Of a stretch of 64,000 nt of DNA, positions 42,161-50,539 are shown piece by piece. The stretch spans positions 930,001 through 994,000 of the forward strand of contig NZ_AP025463.1 of the NCBI RefSeq assembly GCF_024347335.1. The letters are read 5' to 3'. The DNA comes from Vibrio celticus (GTDB lineage Bacteria; Pseudomonadota; Gammaproteobacteria; Enterobacterales; Vibrionaceae). Position 1 is the stretch's first letter; every line of letters starts with the position of its first letter. The position numbers and the translations under genes are program-made. Under the pieces are notes generated by a model. The model did not search any database. It saw nothing but the letters and a program-made list of their open reading frames with translations, and was not told the origin of the DNA.

Positions 42161-44377
42161 ATGAGCTATCTTGCGTTAGCGCGAAAATGGCGACCAACCA
42201 AATTCAAAGAAGTGGTTGGTCAAGCCCATGTTTTAACAGCATTAGAGAATGCCCTTAGCCAGAATAGGTTGCACCACGCATACCTGTTCAGCGGTACACG
42301 AGGTGTTGGTAAAACAACCATCGGTCGTTTGTTTGCTAAGGGACTCAACTGTGAAACAGGCATTACCTCAACCCCTTGTGGTGAATGTGCAACCTGTAAA
42401 GAAATCGATGAAGGTCGCTTTGTTGACCTGCTCGAGATCGATGCGGCATCACGAACTAAGGTAGAAGATACCCGCGAGCTTCTGGACAATGTTCAGTACA
42501 AGCCTGCACGTGGTCGCTTCAAGGTTTACCTAATCGATGAAGTCCACATGCTTTCCAGGCACAGCTTTAACGCGCTTCTAAAGACCTTAGAAGAGCCGCC
42601 TGAGTATGTGAAATTCTTGCTCGCAACAACGGATCCACAGAAGCTTCCAGTAACGATCTTGTCGCGTTGTTTGCAGTTCCATCTTAAGCCGATCAGCGTT
42701 GATAATATTCACGAGCAGCTCGATCATATTCTTGAACAAGAAGATGTGACGTCTGAATCTCGTGCGCTTGGAATGATTGCTCATGCTGCTGATGGCAGTA
42801 TGCGTGATGCGCTAAGCCTTACAGACCAAGCTATCGCATTGGGTAATGGCAATGTCGTAACAGATACTGTTGCTCACATGCTCGGAACACTGGATACCGA
42901 CCAAGCTATCCACTTGCTTGAAGCGATTAGCAGTAAGCAGCCACAGCAAGCGATGGCGTGTATCCAAAGCCTTGCTGAGAACGGTGTTGAGTGGGATGGT
43001 TTGCTGAATCAGCTTGCGGCCCAACTGCATCGTCTTGCGATGTTCCAAGCTTTGCCATCTACATTAGATAAGGCACAGCCTGACGCAGAGAAGCTTGAAC
43101 TACTGAGCAAAGCGCTTTGCCCACAAGACATTCAACTCTACTACCAGATCGTGTTGAAAGGTCGTGAAGACTTACCATTGTCGCCAACCGCTCGCGTTGG
43201 TATTGAGATGGTGGTTTTACGCATGTTGGCATTTAGACCAGCTGAACAAGCGGTTGCTTCGGCAATCTCGACTCAGTCGGCAAGCCCAGCGCCAGTTCCA
43301 GCAGCTCAAGCTCAGAACGTTGCTCAGTCAGTGAGTCAACCTGTGCCAATGGCAGCTCCGAGACAGCCTCAGATGCAACAACAGGCGCCTCAACAGCAGC
43401 CTATGCAGCAGCAACCGGTGCAGCAGAATCCAGCACAGTATTCAGATTCGCAAGGTTACGCTGATCACGCAGGTAACCAAGGTTATCCAGAACAGGATTA
43501 CTCGCATAGCCAGTATGACGCGCCTCCGGCTTATGATGAGCGTCCAAGCTACGGTGCAGATCAGCCTCATCAGCAACAAACGAATTATCAAAACCAGAGT
43601 CCGGTTCAACAGCCAAGCGTTGCACCTTCTGCTCCGCAAGAGCAGCCAGCGCGTGCAACTTCGCCTGTGAGTGGTTTACGCCACCAATTACGTTCTCAAC
43701 GTAGAGGCAGCGCGGCAACAGAAAACAAAGGCTCGGCGCCAAAAAAGGCTAAAGCGACACCAGCTAAAACTTCAGTTCTTGATCGAGTTGCTCAGCAACA
43801 CGGTGGTTCTGAGCGGGTGTCGCCAGCTTCTTTATCAGCCTCTTCGACAGAAAATGTGACCAACGATAATGAACCTTATCGCTGGAAACCGTCTAAACCT
43901 GTAGTGAAAGAGGTGAGCAAAGAGCTTACACCTACTCAGATCAAGCGTGCGTTAGAGCATATTAAGACACCAGAAATGGTCGATAAATTGCTTCAAGAGT
44001 CGATTGCTCAAGATGAATGGTCCGCCACGATTCAAAAGCTAGAGACAGCCAAGCTTGTTGAACAGTTAGCATTGAACTCAGTGTTTGCTAAAAACGACAC
44101 ATCAATCACTTTAACGTTAAGAGCGAGCCAAGCTCACTTGAATACGGACCGCGCGCAGAGTGAGTTATTGCAGTCTCTCAATACTGTGCTTGGAGAAGAG
44201 TGTCATTTGAGTGTTGAAATCGGTGATGGTGGAGAAACGCCGCTAGAATTACGAGAACGACTGTATCAAAGTAAGTTGAAAGATGCGTTTACCGCTTTAG
44301 AAAACGATGCCAACGTACAGTTCATCGAAAGACGTTTTGCCGCTGAACTCGACAGAGACAGCGTTCGTCCTATCTAG
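42161..44377 (+). CDS. dnaX: DNA polymerase III subunits tau and gamma
   Basis: 738 aa clamp-loader ATPase (tau). Walker A is in FSGTRGVGKTTIGRLFAKGL near residue 45. A zinc-binding C-x8-CxxCxxC cluster is in CETGITSTPCGECATCKEID. The Walker B YLIDEVHML and sensor ILSRCLQFHLKP follow. A Gln/Pro-rich linker occupies about 365-500 and the tau-specific C-terminal domain follows. A slippery A-AAA-AAG at codons 527-529 with an immediate -1-frame stop predicts a 530-residue gamma form ending at 43752, as in E. coli. Confidence 0.97.
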   Translation: MSYLALARKWRPTKFKEVVGQAHVLTALENALSQNRLHHAYLFSGTRGVGKTTIGRLFAKGLNCETGITSTPCGECATCKEIDEGRFVDLLEIDAASRTKVEDTRELLDNVQYKPARGRFKVYLIDEVHMLSRHSFNALLKTLEEPPEYVKFLLATTDPQKLPVTILSRCLQFHLKPISVDNIHEQLDHILEQEDVTSESRALGMIAHAADGSMRDALSLTDQAIALGNGNVVTDTVAHMLGTLDTDQAIHLLEAISSKQPQQAMACIQSLAENGVEWDGLLNQLAAQLHRLAMFQALPSTLDKAQPDAEKLELLSKALCPQDIQLYYQIVLKGREDLPLSPTARVGIEMVVLRMLAFRPAEQAVASAISTQSASPAPVPAAQAQNVAQSVSQPVPMAAPRQPQMQQQAPQQQPMQQQPVQQNPAQYSDSQGYADHAGNQGYPEQDYSHSQYDAPPAYDERPSYGADQPHQQQTNYQNQSPVQQPSVAPSAPQEQPARATSPVSGLRHQLRSQRRGSAATENKGSAPKKAKATPAKTSVLDRVAQQHGGSERVSPASLSASSTENVTNDNEPYRWKPSKPVVKEVSKELTPTQIKRALEHIKTPEMVDKLLQESIAQDEWSATIQKLETAKLVEQLALNSVFAKNDTSITLTLRASQAHLNTDRAQSELLQSLNTVLGEECHLSVEIGDGGETPLELRERLYQSKLKDAFTALENDANVQFIERRFAAELDRDSVRPI
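43741..43823 (+). promoter_or_regulatory. Programmed -1 frameshift element in dnaX
   Basis: The heptamer A AAA AAG (43741-43747) is in the tau frame. Slipping back one base gives GGC then TAA (43747-43752), so gamma ends one residue later. Six bases downstream GCGACACC (43754-43761) can pair perfectly with GGTGTCGC (43816-43823), enclosing a small hairpin GTTGC-TCA-GCAAC. A stimulatory structure at this distance is standard for -1 frameshifting. Confidence 0.85.
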
Positions 44378-44529
44378 AACGTTTTCTTGTTTAGTGACCG
44401 GCGTATCATCCCAGATAAGCAAATCTGAGAACTGAACATCGAGGGGTTGAATCACACAGTTTTAACCCCCATTTAAGCTCGTATAGCTTAATTAATTTTA
44501 ATAAACCAATTAGACCAGAGAGTATTAAC

Positions 44530-44859
44530 ATGTTTGGTAAAGGCGGTATGGGCAACATGATGAAGCAAGCCCAGCAAATGCAAGAGCGCATGCAAAAGCT
44601 TCAAGAAGAAATCGCAAATATGGAAGTTACAGGTGAGTCAGGTGCTGGCCTTGTAAAAGTAACGATCACTGGTAGCCACAGCGTTCGCCGTGTTGATATC
44701 GATGAAAGCCTAATGGAAGACGATAAAGAGATGCTTGAAGATCTTATCGCTGCTGCTTTCAACGATGCGGCTCGTCGCGTTGAAGAAACTCAAAAAGAGA
44801 AAATGGCTAGCGTAACTGGTGGAATGCAACTTCCACCAGGTATGAAGATGCCTTTCTAA
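44530..44859 (+). CDS. ybaB: YbaB/EbfC-family nucleoid-associated protein
   Basis: 109 aa, normal length. It begins MFGKGGMGNMMKQAQQMQER with the typical Met/Gln-rich helix, then the beta-sheet core (GAGLVKVTITGSHSVRRVDI), and ends MQLPPGMKMPF. These small dimers bind DNA as tweezers with little sequence preference. It sits between dnaX and recR, as in most bacteria. The 150 bases upstream hold two weak hairpins and probably its own promoter. Confidence 0.96.
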   Translation: MFGKGGMGNMMKQAQQMQERMQKLQEEIANMEVTGESGAGLVKVTITGSHSVRRVDIDESLMEDDKEMLEDLIAAAFNDAARRVEETQKEKMASVTGGMQLPPGMKMPF

Positions 44860-44937
44860 GTAACTTATTCTTAAAGGTTAATTCAGGTGGTGGTTTGTAT
44901 TGAACAGGCTATTACTTGAAAATTAGAACGGTTAAAT

Positions 44938-45537
44938 ATGCGTACCAGTCATATGCTGGAGCATTTGATGGAGGCCTTACGTTGTCTACCTGGGGTTGGC
45001 CCCAAGTCGGCGCAGCGTATGGCCTTTCATTTGTTACAGCGCGATAGAAAAGGCGGCCTACAATTGGCTGAAGCTCTAAGCCAAGCAATGACCGAAATTG
45101 GTCACTGTAATGAGTGCCGTACTTTTACTGAAGAAGATACTTGCCACATTTGTACCAATCCTAAACGTCAGGAAAATGGTCAAATCTGTGTAGTAGAGAG
45201 CCCTGCAGACATTGCAGCAATAGAAGCGACTGGCCAATATTCAGGTCGTTACTTTGTATTGATGGGTCACCTTTCACCACTTGATGGTATTGGTCCAAGT
45301 GACATCGGTCTTGATGTTTTGGACTACCGCCTGCGTCGTGGTGATATCTCTGAAGTAATCCTAGCGACTAACCCAACAGTTGAAGGGGAAGCAACAGCGC
45401 ATTACATTGCTGAGCTATGTAATGCCCATGAAGTGAACGCTAGCCGTATCGCTCATGGTGTTCCCGTTGGTGGTGAGCTAGAGCTGGTGGATGGCACCAC
45501 GCTTTCGCACTCCTTACTCGGTCGTCATAAGATCTAA
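44938..45537 (+). CDS. recR: Recombination mediator RecR
   Basis: 199 aa, normal length. The N-terminal helix-hairpin-helix (LPGVGPKSAQRMAFHLLQRD) is followed by a four-Cys zinc finger (CNECRTF, CHIC), a Toprim domain (ICVVESPADIAAIEATGQYS), and a C-terminal Walker-B-like region. With RecF/RecO it loads RecA onto SSB-coated gaps. Its 3' terminator has been split by an IS. Confidence 0.97.
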   Translation: MRTSHMLEHLMEALRCLPGVGPKSAQRMAFHLLQRDRKGGLQLAEALSQAMTEIGHCNECRTFTEEDTCHICTNPKRQENGQICVVESPADIAAIEATGQYSGRYFVLMGHLSPLDGIGPSDIGLDVLDYRLRRGDISEVILATNPTVEGEATAHYIAELCNAHEVNASRIAHGVPVGGELELVDGTTLSHSLLGRHKI

Positions 45538-45563
45538 AAAAGCCGCTTGGTGAATCATCACTA
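45533..45563 (+). terminator. Left arm of the recR terminator, split by IS150-type element
   Basis: AAAAAAGCCGCTTGGTGAATCATCACTA ends at the IS; beyond it, CTAAGCGGCTTTTTC resumes at 46990. Joined, GCCGCTTGGTG pairs with CACTAAGCGGC and Ts follow. The IS has landed in the loop/stem of the hairpin, so the native terminator is probably lost. Confidence 0.85.
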
Positions 45564-45570
45564 TGAACTG

Positions 45571-45609
45571 ACCCCCAATAGTTGGACGCCAATTATTGGG
45601 GGTCTTTTT
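45571..45609 (+). terminator. Terminator-like hairpin inside the IS150-type left end
   Basis: ACCCCCAATA and TATTGGGGGT form a perfect 10-bp stem around 13 bases, followed by CTTTTT just before the orfA ATG. It would stop readthrough transcription from recR entering the transposase gene, and it also gives recR a substitute terminator. Confidence 0.8.
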
Positions 45610-46119
45610 ATGTCCAAATATAGCCGAGAGCTAAAATGTATCATTGCTAAGCAATACTTAGATGGCACGTCATCTCTCTACTTAGCAAAACAATATTCAA
45701 TTTCTTCAAGGCAGATACGGTATTGGGCTCAAGTCTTTGCCATCCATGGTACTGATTCATTTTTACCAACTAAGCATGCCGCGACTGCTCAAACAAAACG
45801 AAAAGCATTGAATTTAATGTGGGCGAATGAATGGTCTCTCACGCACACTAGCGCTGTATTAAACCTCTCATCCCCTGGGATACTCTCTGTCTGGCTCAAA
45901 CGATTTAATGAGCTCGGTATCAAGGGGCTCAAAATGCGCCAGAAAGGAAGACCCTCAATGAAACAGCAACCTCAACGAACCACTAAGCCTGATAATGAAA
46001 TGACACTTGAGGAGCTAAAAGAGGAGTTAGTCTACTTACGAACCGAGAATGCTGTTTTAAAAAAGTTGGAAGAGTTGGAGCAGGAAAAAAACCGTCGAAC
46101 AAAGAAAAAGCGGTCATAG
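45610..46119 (+). CDS. IS3-family transposase OrfA
   Basis: 169 aa from ATG 45610. The N-terminal helix-turn-helix (LYLAKQYSISSRQIRYWAQV) is followed by a second one (SAVLNLSSPGILSVWLKRF) and a C-terminal leucine-zipper region (ELKEELVYLRTENAVLKKLE) that multimerises the protein. Near the 3' end an A-run (46085-46091) forms the slippery A-AAA-AAC at 46086-46092 for the OrfAB fusion. Confidence 0.94.
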   Translation: MSKYSRELKCIIAKQYLDGTSSLYLAKQYSISSRQIRYWAQVFAIHGTDSFLPTKHAATAQTKRKALNLMWANEWSLTHTSAVLNLSSPGILSVWLKRFNELGIKGLKMRQKGRPSMKQQPQRTTKPDNEMTLEELKEELVYLRTENAVLKKLEELEQEKNRRTKKKRS

Positions 46120-46958
46120 CTCTAACTCTTAAAGGCAAGTACCCGTTGAAGCACTTACTGCAGACTCTACAGCTGGCAAAAAGTGTCTTTTATTATCAGG
46201 CTCAAACGAGCAAGCGCCCAAATAGCTACGAACGTGAGCTGCGGTTGATAAAGTCAATTTATCATGAACATAAGGGCCGATACGGTTATCGTCGTATTCA
46301 TTTAGAACTAAAAAATCAGGGGGTCGCGCTTAATCACAAAACGGTTCAAAGGCTTATGGCTCAGCTCAACCTTAAATCGACGGTCAGGATTAAAAAGTAC
46401 CGTTCATACCGAGGAGAGTCTGGAACAGCTGCTCCCAACGTGCTTGAAAGAGATTTTAGTGCGACTCAACCCGATGAAAAGTGGGTAACTGATGTCACGG
46501 AGTTCAAAGTCAAAGAGCAGAAAGTATACTTGTCTCCCGTTGTCGACTTGTTTACTCAGGAAGTGGTAGCTTATAGAGTGGCCAAAAATGCCTGCTTGCC
46601 GCTTGTCACGGATATGCTGACGGAGGCTATATCAACGCTTAAACCCAACTCAAAGCCAATTATACACAGCGATCAAGGTTGGCAATATCGCCATCGACAG
46701 TATCAGAAAAAGGTAGCGGAGAGTGGGTTAACGCAAAGCATGTCGAGAAAAGGTAACTGCTTGGATAATGCTGTTGCTGAAAACTTTTTTGCTTTACTCA
46801 AAACCGAGATGTATCACAACCAAAGCTTTGAAGATGCAGATGCTCTGATAGAGCAAATTAAAGAATACATCGAGTACTACAATACCAAACGTATAAAAGT
46901 GAAACTAAAAGGCCTGACTCCGATAGAATATCGAACTCAGGCCTTGAAAGCCGCTTAA
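46092..46958 (+). CDS. IS3-family transposase OrfB (made as OrfAB by -1 frameshift)
   Basis: The -1 frame after A-AAA-AAC at 46086-46092 reads PSNKEKAVIALTLKGKYPLK without a stop into the OrfB frame, giving the active OrfAB transposase. A separate TTG start at 46146 is the first conventional start. The DDE integrase core is complete: KWVTDVTEF near the first Asp, IIHSDQGWQY, and NCLDNAVAENFFALLKTEMY with the catalytic Glu. An HTH_21 segment (HEHKGRYGYRRIHLELK) precedes it. Confidence 0.94.
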   Translation, partial: PSNKEKAVIALTLKGKYPLKHLLQTLQLAKSVFYYQAQTSKRPNSYERELRLIKSIYHEHKGRYGYRRIHLELKNQGVALNHKTVQRLMAQLNLKSTVRIKKYRSYRGESGTAAPNVLERDFSATQPDEKWVTDVTEFKVKEQKVYLSPVVDLFTQEVVAYRVAKNACLPLVTDMLTEAISTLKPNSKPIIHSDQGWQYRHRQYQKKVAESGLTQSMSRKGNCLDNAVAENFFALLKTEMYHNQSFEDADALIEQIKEYIEYYNTKRIKVKLKGLTPIEYRTQALKAA

Positions 46959-46989
46959 CAGAAATGTCCAACTTTATGGGGTCACTTCA

Positions 46990-47006
46990 CTAAGCGGCTT
47001 TTTCTT
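46990..47006 (+). terminator. Right arm of the split recR terminator
   Basis: CTAAGCGGCTTTTTC completes the hairpin whose left arm is at 45538-45563. On its own it has no partner nearby. Confidence 0.8.
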
Positions 47007-47033
47007 TTATTGTTTTAGACGTTTTTTCAGAGC

Positions 47034-47723
47034 TTAATCTGAACCTCTTACCGCTTTGTATATCATCGCGCCAATCACGGCACCAATAATCGGTGCAACC
47101 CAGAATAGCCATAATTGCGAAACGGCCCAGTCACCGACAAATACAGCCACACCAGTACTTCGAGCAGGGTTCACAGAGGTGTTGGTTACAGGAATACTGA
47201 TAAGGTGAATCAAGGTTAAACAGAGACCAATTGCGATAGGTGCAAAACCTGCGGGTGCTTTTGAATCAGTCGCTCCCATGATCACGAACAGGAATACCAT
47301 GGTCATGACCACTTCACAGACCAGTGCAGCGGTAAGTGAATAGCCGCCTGGTGAGTGTTCGCCGTAACCATTTGAAGCAAAGCCAGATGCCGCAGCGTCA
47401 AAGCCTGCTTGGCCTGACGCAATCACAAATAACACACCACCCGCGATAATACCGCCAATGACCTGGGCAATAATGTAGGGTGCGACGTCTTTGGCATCAA
47501 AGCGGCCACCGCTCCAAAGACCTATTGTAACAGCAGGGTTGAGATGACAGCCGGATATATGGCCAATAGCAAAAGCCATGGTGAGTACGGTTAAACCAAA
47601 CGCGAGGGAAACCCCGAGTAAGCCGATACCTACATCGGGAAAAGCAGCGGCCAAGACGGCACTACCACAACCCCCTAACACCAACCAAAATGTACCGAAC
47701 ATTTCTGCAATATACCTATTCAT
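47034..47723 (-). CDS. aqpZ: Aquaporin Z
   Basis: 229 aa water channel of the inner membrane. Six hydrophobic spans and the two NPA half-helices (HLNPAVTIGLW near residue 62 and TSVNPARSTGVAVF near 183) are present. The selectivity filter residues of aquaporins (Phe, His, Thr, Arg) are plausible, with Arg directly after the second NPA. It is convergent with recR. Upstream (47724-47965) I see no gene. Confidence 0.96.
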   Translation of the reverse strand: MNRYIAEMFGTFWLVLGGCGSAVLAAAFPDVGIGLLGVSLAFGLTVLTMAFAIGHISGCHLNPAVTIGLWSGGRFDAKDVAPYIIAQVIGGIIAGGVLFVIASGQAGFDAAASGFASNGYGEHSPGGYSLTAALVCEVVMTMVFLFVIMGATDSKAPAGFAPIAIGLCLTLIHLISIPVTNTSVNPARSTGVAVFVGDWAVSQLWLFWVAPIIGAVIGAMIYKAVRGSD

Positions 47724-47965
47724 AACGATCCTTATTAATCTGTACCAGTATCAACAAGATAGTTTAGATTTCGCAGAAGTGTGAAATCTTGTGTATATAG
47801 TTGAAAGAAAGAACAGAGAATCTTATGTAATCACTTCGAACTCGCACTAAAGATCGTTAAGGTCAGTCGTATTTTATCGCTATTTTAGCAAGCAAGAGTG
47901 ACCTGATAATTCGCCGTATTTGTGTCAGTATTCGTTTTATTTAAACTACGATGAGTTGATAAAAA

Positions 47966-48772
47966 TTAAGTAAGTTCTACTTCTACCAACACCCCAAAGT
48001 GATCTGATACAACCGGATAAAAATCGTGATTAAAAATCACCTTATGCTGCTTTACCACTACAGGCTGATTACTAAGCACTAAATCAATGCGTAGCGCTTG
48101 GCTGTTTTGCTCCCAACCATCAATGTTTTTAATGACAGTGGTTCCATCATCTTTGATTTCAGCAACTTCATAACAATCCATCAAACCGCGTTGTAATACG
48201 TAATCATAGCCTTCATTACGTATATAGCTTGGGTTGTTGAAATCGCCTAATAGAAAGCTCAACTCTGTTGGTAAAGTTGCCTTGATTCGGTCGAACTGAT
48301 CCTCAAATGAGTTCTCTGAGTCATTCCACCAGCCACAATGACAATTAAAAAGATTAAAATCACCCTGTTGAGAGGTCACTTTAATACGCACTGCTCGCCG
48401 ATGCTTCCAAAAGCTCACATCATAGTTATCACTTAAATCAATGACCTCATGTTCGACAATCGGTAGTCGCGTTAAAAATGAGAGCCCCTCTTGATATACT
48501 TCATAACTTTGATGAACGAAATCCCACGTAAGTTGGTAGTGATGACCGTATTCCATGAGTTTTTTCTGTAATAAATAACCATAGTTATTCGACAACACAG
48601 TGTGATTGGTTAATATATTGGCATCAACGGCCGGGCTATCTTGATGTTGATTCACTTCCTGTAATGCAACCACATCGGACCCTTGCTCGATAATGGCTTG
48701 CGCGACCACATCTAACTTTTCTAGCTGTTTTTCTTCTTGCCAACTGTGGGTATTTAGTGTCATTAACTTCAT
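47966..48772 (-). CDS. Endonuclease/exonuclease/phosphatase-family hydrolase
   Basis: 268 aa. The EEP fold motifs are in order: MTLNTHSWQ at the start, DVVALQEVNQ with the metal-binding Glu, LLGDFNNPSY with Asp/Asn, and VVSDHFGVLVEVEL with the catalytic Asp-His. There is no signal peptide, so it is cytosolic. It lies 79 bases downstream of the PTS gene on the same strand and probably belongs to the sugar operon. A role as a sugar-phosphate or nucleotide phosphodiesterase is possible, but nothing fixes the substrate. Confidence 0.8.
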   Translation of the reverse strand: MKLMTLNTHSWQEEKQLEKLDVVAQAIIEQGSDVVALQEVNQHQDSPAVDANILTNHTVLSNNYGYLLQKKLMEYGHHYQLTWDFVHQSYEVYQEGLSFLTRLPIVEHEVIDLSDNYDVSFWKHRRAVRIKVTSQQGDFNLFNCHCGWWNDSENSFEDQFDRIKATLPTELSFLLGDFNNPSYIRNEGYDYVLQRGLMDCYEVAEIKDDGTTVIKNIDGWEQNSQALRIDLVLSNQPVVVKQHKVIFNHDFYPVVSDHFGVLVEVELT

Positions 48773-48851
48773 TATTATTCACTTATTTATTCTAGTGAGA
48801 TAAAACGCAGCGCAAGGCTGCGTTTCTCGAGGTTATTTGATCTAAAAAGAA

Positions 48852-50480
48852 TTACGCAGGTTGTGCTGAATATTTCTCTATTAACTTAGATTTAATAACA
48901 TCCACCCCAGGGCCATAAATAACTTGTACACCCTGTTCTTTAATCACAGCACCAAGAGCCCCTGTCGGCTTCCATGACGCATATTCAGCAACCAACTTCG
49001 GATCATTAACTGTAATACGCAAGCGAGTCATACAAGCATCAATCTCAGCAATATTGGCACGGCCACCTAAATTCTGAATAATAATGTGCATCTTCTCATC
49101 TTCTGACATGGATTCTGAGCTTTCATCCAGGTAGTTACCCATACGACCCGGTGTTGGTAACTTCAATTTCACGATTAGGAAGCGGAACAATCCATAGTTA
49201 ACCACAAAGAAAACAATAGAAACTAATGCAAAGCGAACCAGATCACCACCGATGCCCGCTGAAACCATCATAGGTATACGAGTGAGTAACTCAATCAAAC
49301 CAAAGGCATGTACACGTAGGTCCATCACATCGACCAACGCAAATGCAACCCCTGTTAATACCGCATGCGCAACATATAAAACAGGAGCAATAAACATAAA
49401 CATGAATTCAATAGGCTCGGTCACACCGGTTAATAACACGGCAAGACACGCAGATAAAAACATTGGCTTATATTGTGCGCGCTTATCACTATCAACACAG
49501 TGATACATCGCAAGTCCAATACCAATCAATGAAGAGGCTGCGATAATAACTTGGCCCGCTTTGAAGCGTGCTGGGTGCACCGTATCTAACAGATGTTGGT
49601 AAGTTGTCGGATCGCTTAATTTAAGATTATTTAAATCGCTAACCCAAGCAAGCCATAATGGGTCTTGACCATAAACACTTGAGCCCGCATTCATCCCAGT
49701 CATAAGCTCATAAGTACCACCCAACTCGGTGTAATTCATTGGAATAGTTAAAGTGTGGTGTAAACCAAATGGCAGTAATAAACGCTCTAACGTACCATAC
49801 AAGAAAGGAGCAGTGATCGGCGCAGTGTCTTTAGAGGTAGCAATCCATTGACCAAAATCATTAAGCGCACCTTGAATTAAAGGCCATATTACCGATAAAC
49901 CAAACGCAATAATCAGCGAATAGAAAATAACAACAAAAGGCACAAAGCGCTTACCGTTGAAAAATGCTAATGCCTGAGGTAAGCGAGCGAAGTCATGGTA
50001 GCGGTTAAATAAGTTGGCACCTAAATAGCCAGACATAATACCGATAAACACACCCATATTTAGGGCAGGAGCACCCAAAATATTCGTGAAGAATTGAGAG
50101 ACAGGTAGCTCAGAACCAAATAGGCTCATCACAACCGCTTCTGGGTCACTGAGCATAGCGTTATCCACGCCCAATATAACCCCAGTGATACGGTTGATTA
50201 AGATGAAGGCAATTAGCGCGGCAAATGCGCCACCTGCACGCTCTTTTGCCCACGAGCCACCAATCGCGACCGCAAATAATAGGTGAAGGTTAACAATGAT
50301 CCCCCAACCTATGTTTTCCATTATAGCGCCTAGTGTTTCAATGGCACCAAACCCACCCGCATACATTGCGACCACTTTACCTAGTGATATCATGATACCA
50401 GCGGCAGGCATCACCGCGATAACAACGATAAGGGACTTCCCAAATCGTTGCCAAAAATCAAACGATAGTAACTTACTCAT
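48852..50480 (-). CDS. PTS alpha-glucoside/maltose-type EIICB permease
   Basis: 542 aa. The EIIC domain (about residues 1-430) has about ten hydrophobic spans and the GTLERLLLPFGLHHTLTIP and TGVTEPIEFMFMFIAPVLY segments typical of the glucose/glucoside family. A short linker leads to an EIIB domain (about 455-540), in which Cys of IAEIDACMTRLRITV is the phosphorylation site. No EIIA is attached, so a general EIIA-Glc would supply phosphate. The next gene upstream is a GH13 glucosidase, so the substrate is probably an alpha-glucoside or disaccharide that is phosphorylated on entry. Confidence 0.88.
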   Translation of the reverse strand: MSKLLSFDFWQRFGKSLIVVIAVMPAAGIMISLGKVVAMYAGGFGAIETLGAIMENIGWGIIVNLHLLFAVAIGGSWAKERAGGAFAALIAFILINRITGVILGVDNAMLSDPEAVVMSLFGSELPVSQFFTNILGAPALNMGVFIGIMSGYLGANLFNRYHDFARLPQALAFFNGKRFVPFVVIFYSLIIAFGLSVIWPLIQGALNDFGQWIATSKDTAPITAPFLYGTLERLLLPFGLHHTLTIPMNYTELGGTYELMTGMNAGSSVYGQDPLWLAWVSDLNNLKLSDPTTYQHLLDTVHPARFKAGQVIIAASSLIGIGLAMYHCVDSDKRAQYKPMFLSACLAVLLTGVTEPIEFMFMFIAPVLYVAHAVLTGVAFALVDVMDLRVHAFGLIELLTRIPMMVSAGIGGDLVRFALVSIVFFVVNYGLFRFLIVKLKLPTPGRMGNYLDESSESMSEDEKMHIIIQNLGGRANIAEIDACMTRLRITVNDPKLVAEYASWKPTGALGAVIKEQGVQVIYGPGVDVIKSKLIEKYSAQPA

Positions 50481-50539
50481 AAATAGTTCCTTGATTTAAA
50501 TACAGGCTAACGTTATCAGCGCCTAGCCATAAATATAAT

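Larger units (their letters stand above)
45564..46989 (+). mobile_element. IS3-family (IS150 group) insertion sequence, complete, 1426 bp
   Basis: The terminal inverted repeats are TGAACTGACCCCCAATAGTT on the left and, read inward from the right, TGAAGTGACCCCATAAAGTT. A 3-bp duplication CTA flanks the element (45561-45563 and 46990-46992). It encodes OrfA and OrfB in overlapping frames with an A7 slippery site. Nothing in it looks broken. Confidence 0.94.

Noticed and set aside
44474..44490. Hairpin TAAGCT/AGCTTA ahead of ybaB as a riboregulator.
   Set aside because: The stem is only 6 bp with AT-rich pairs and no recognisable aptamer or attenuator context.
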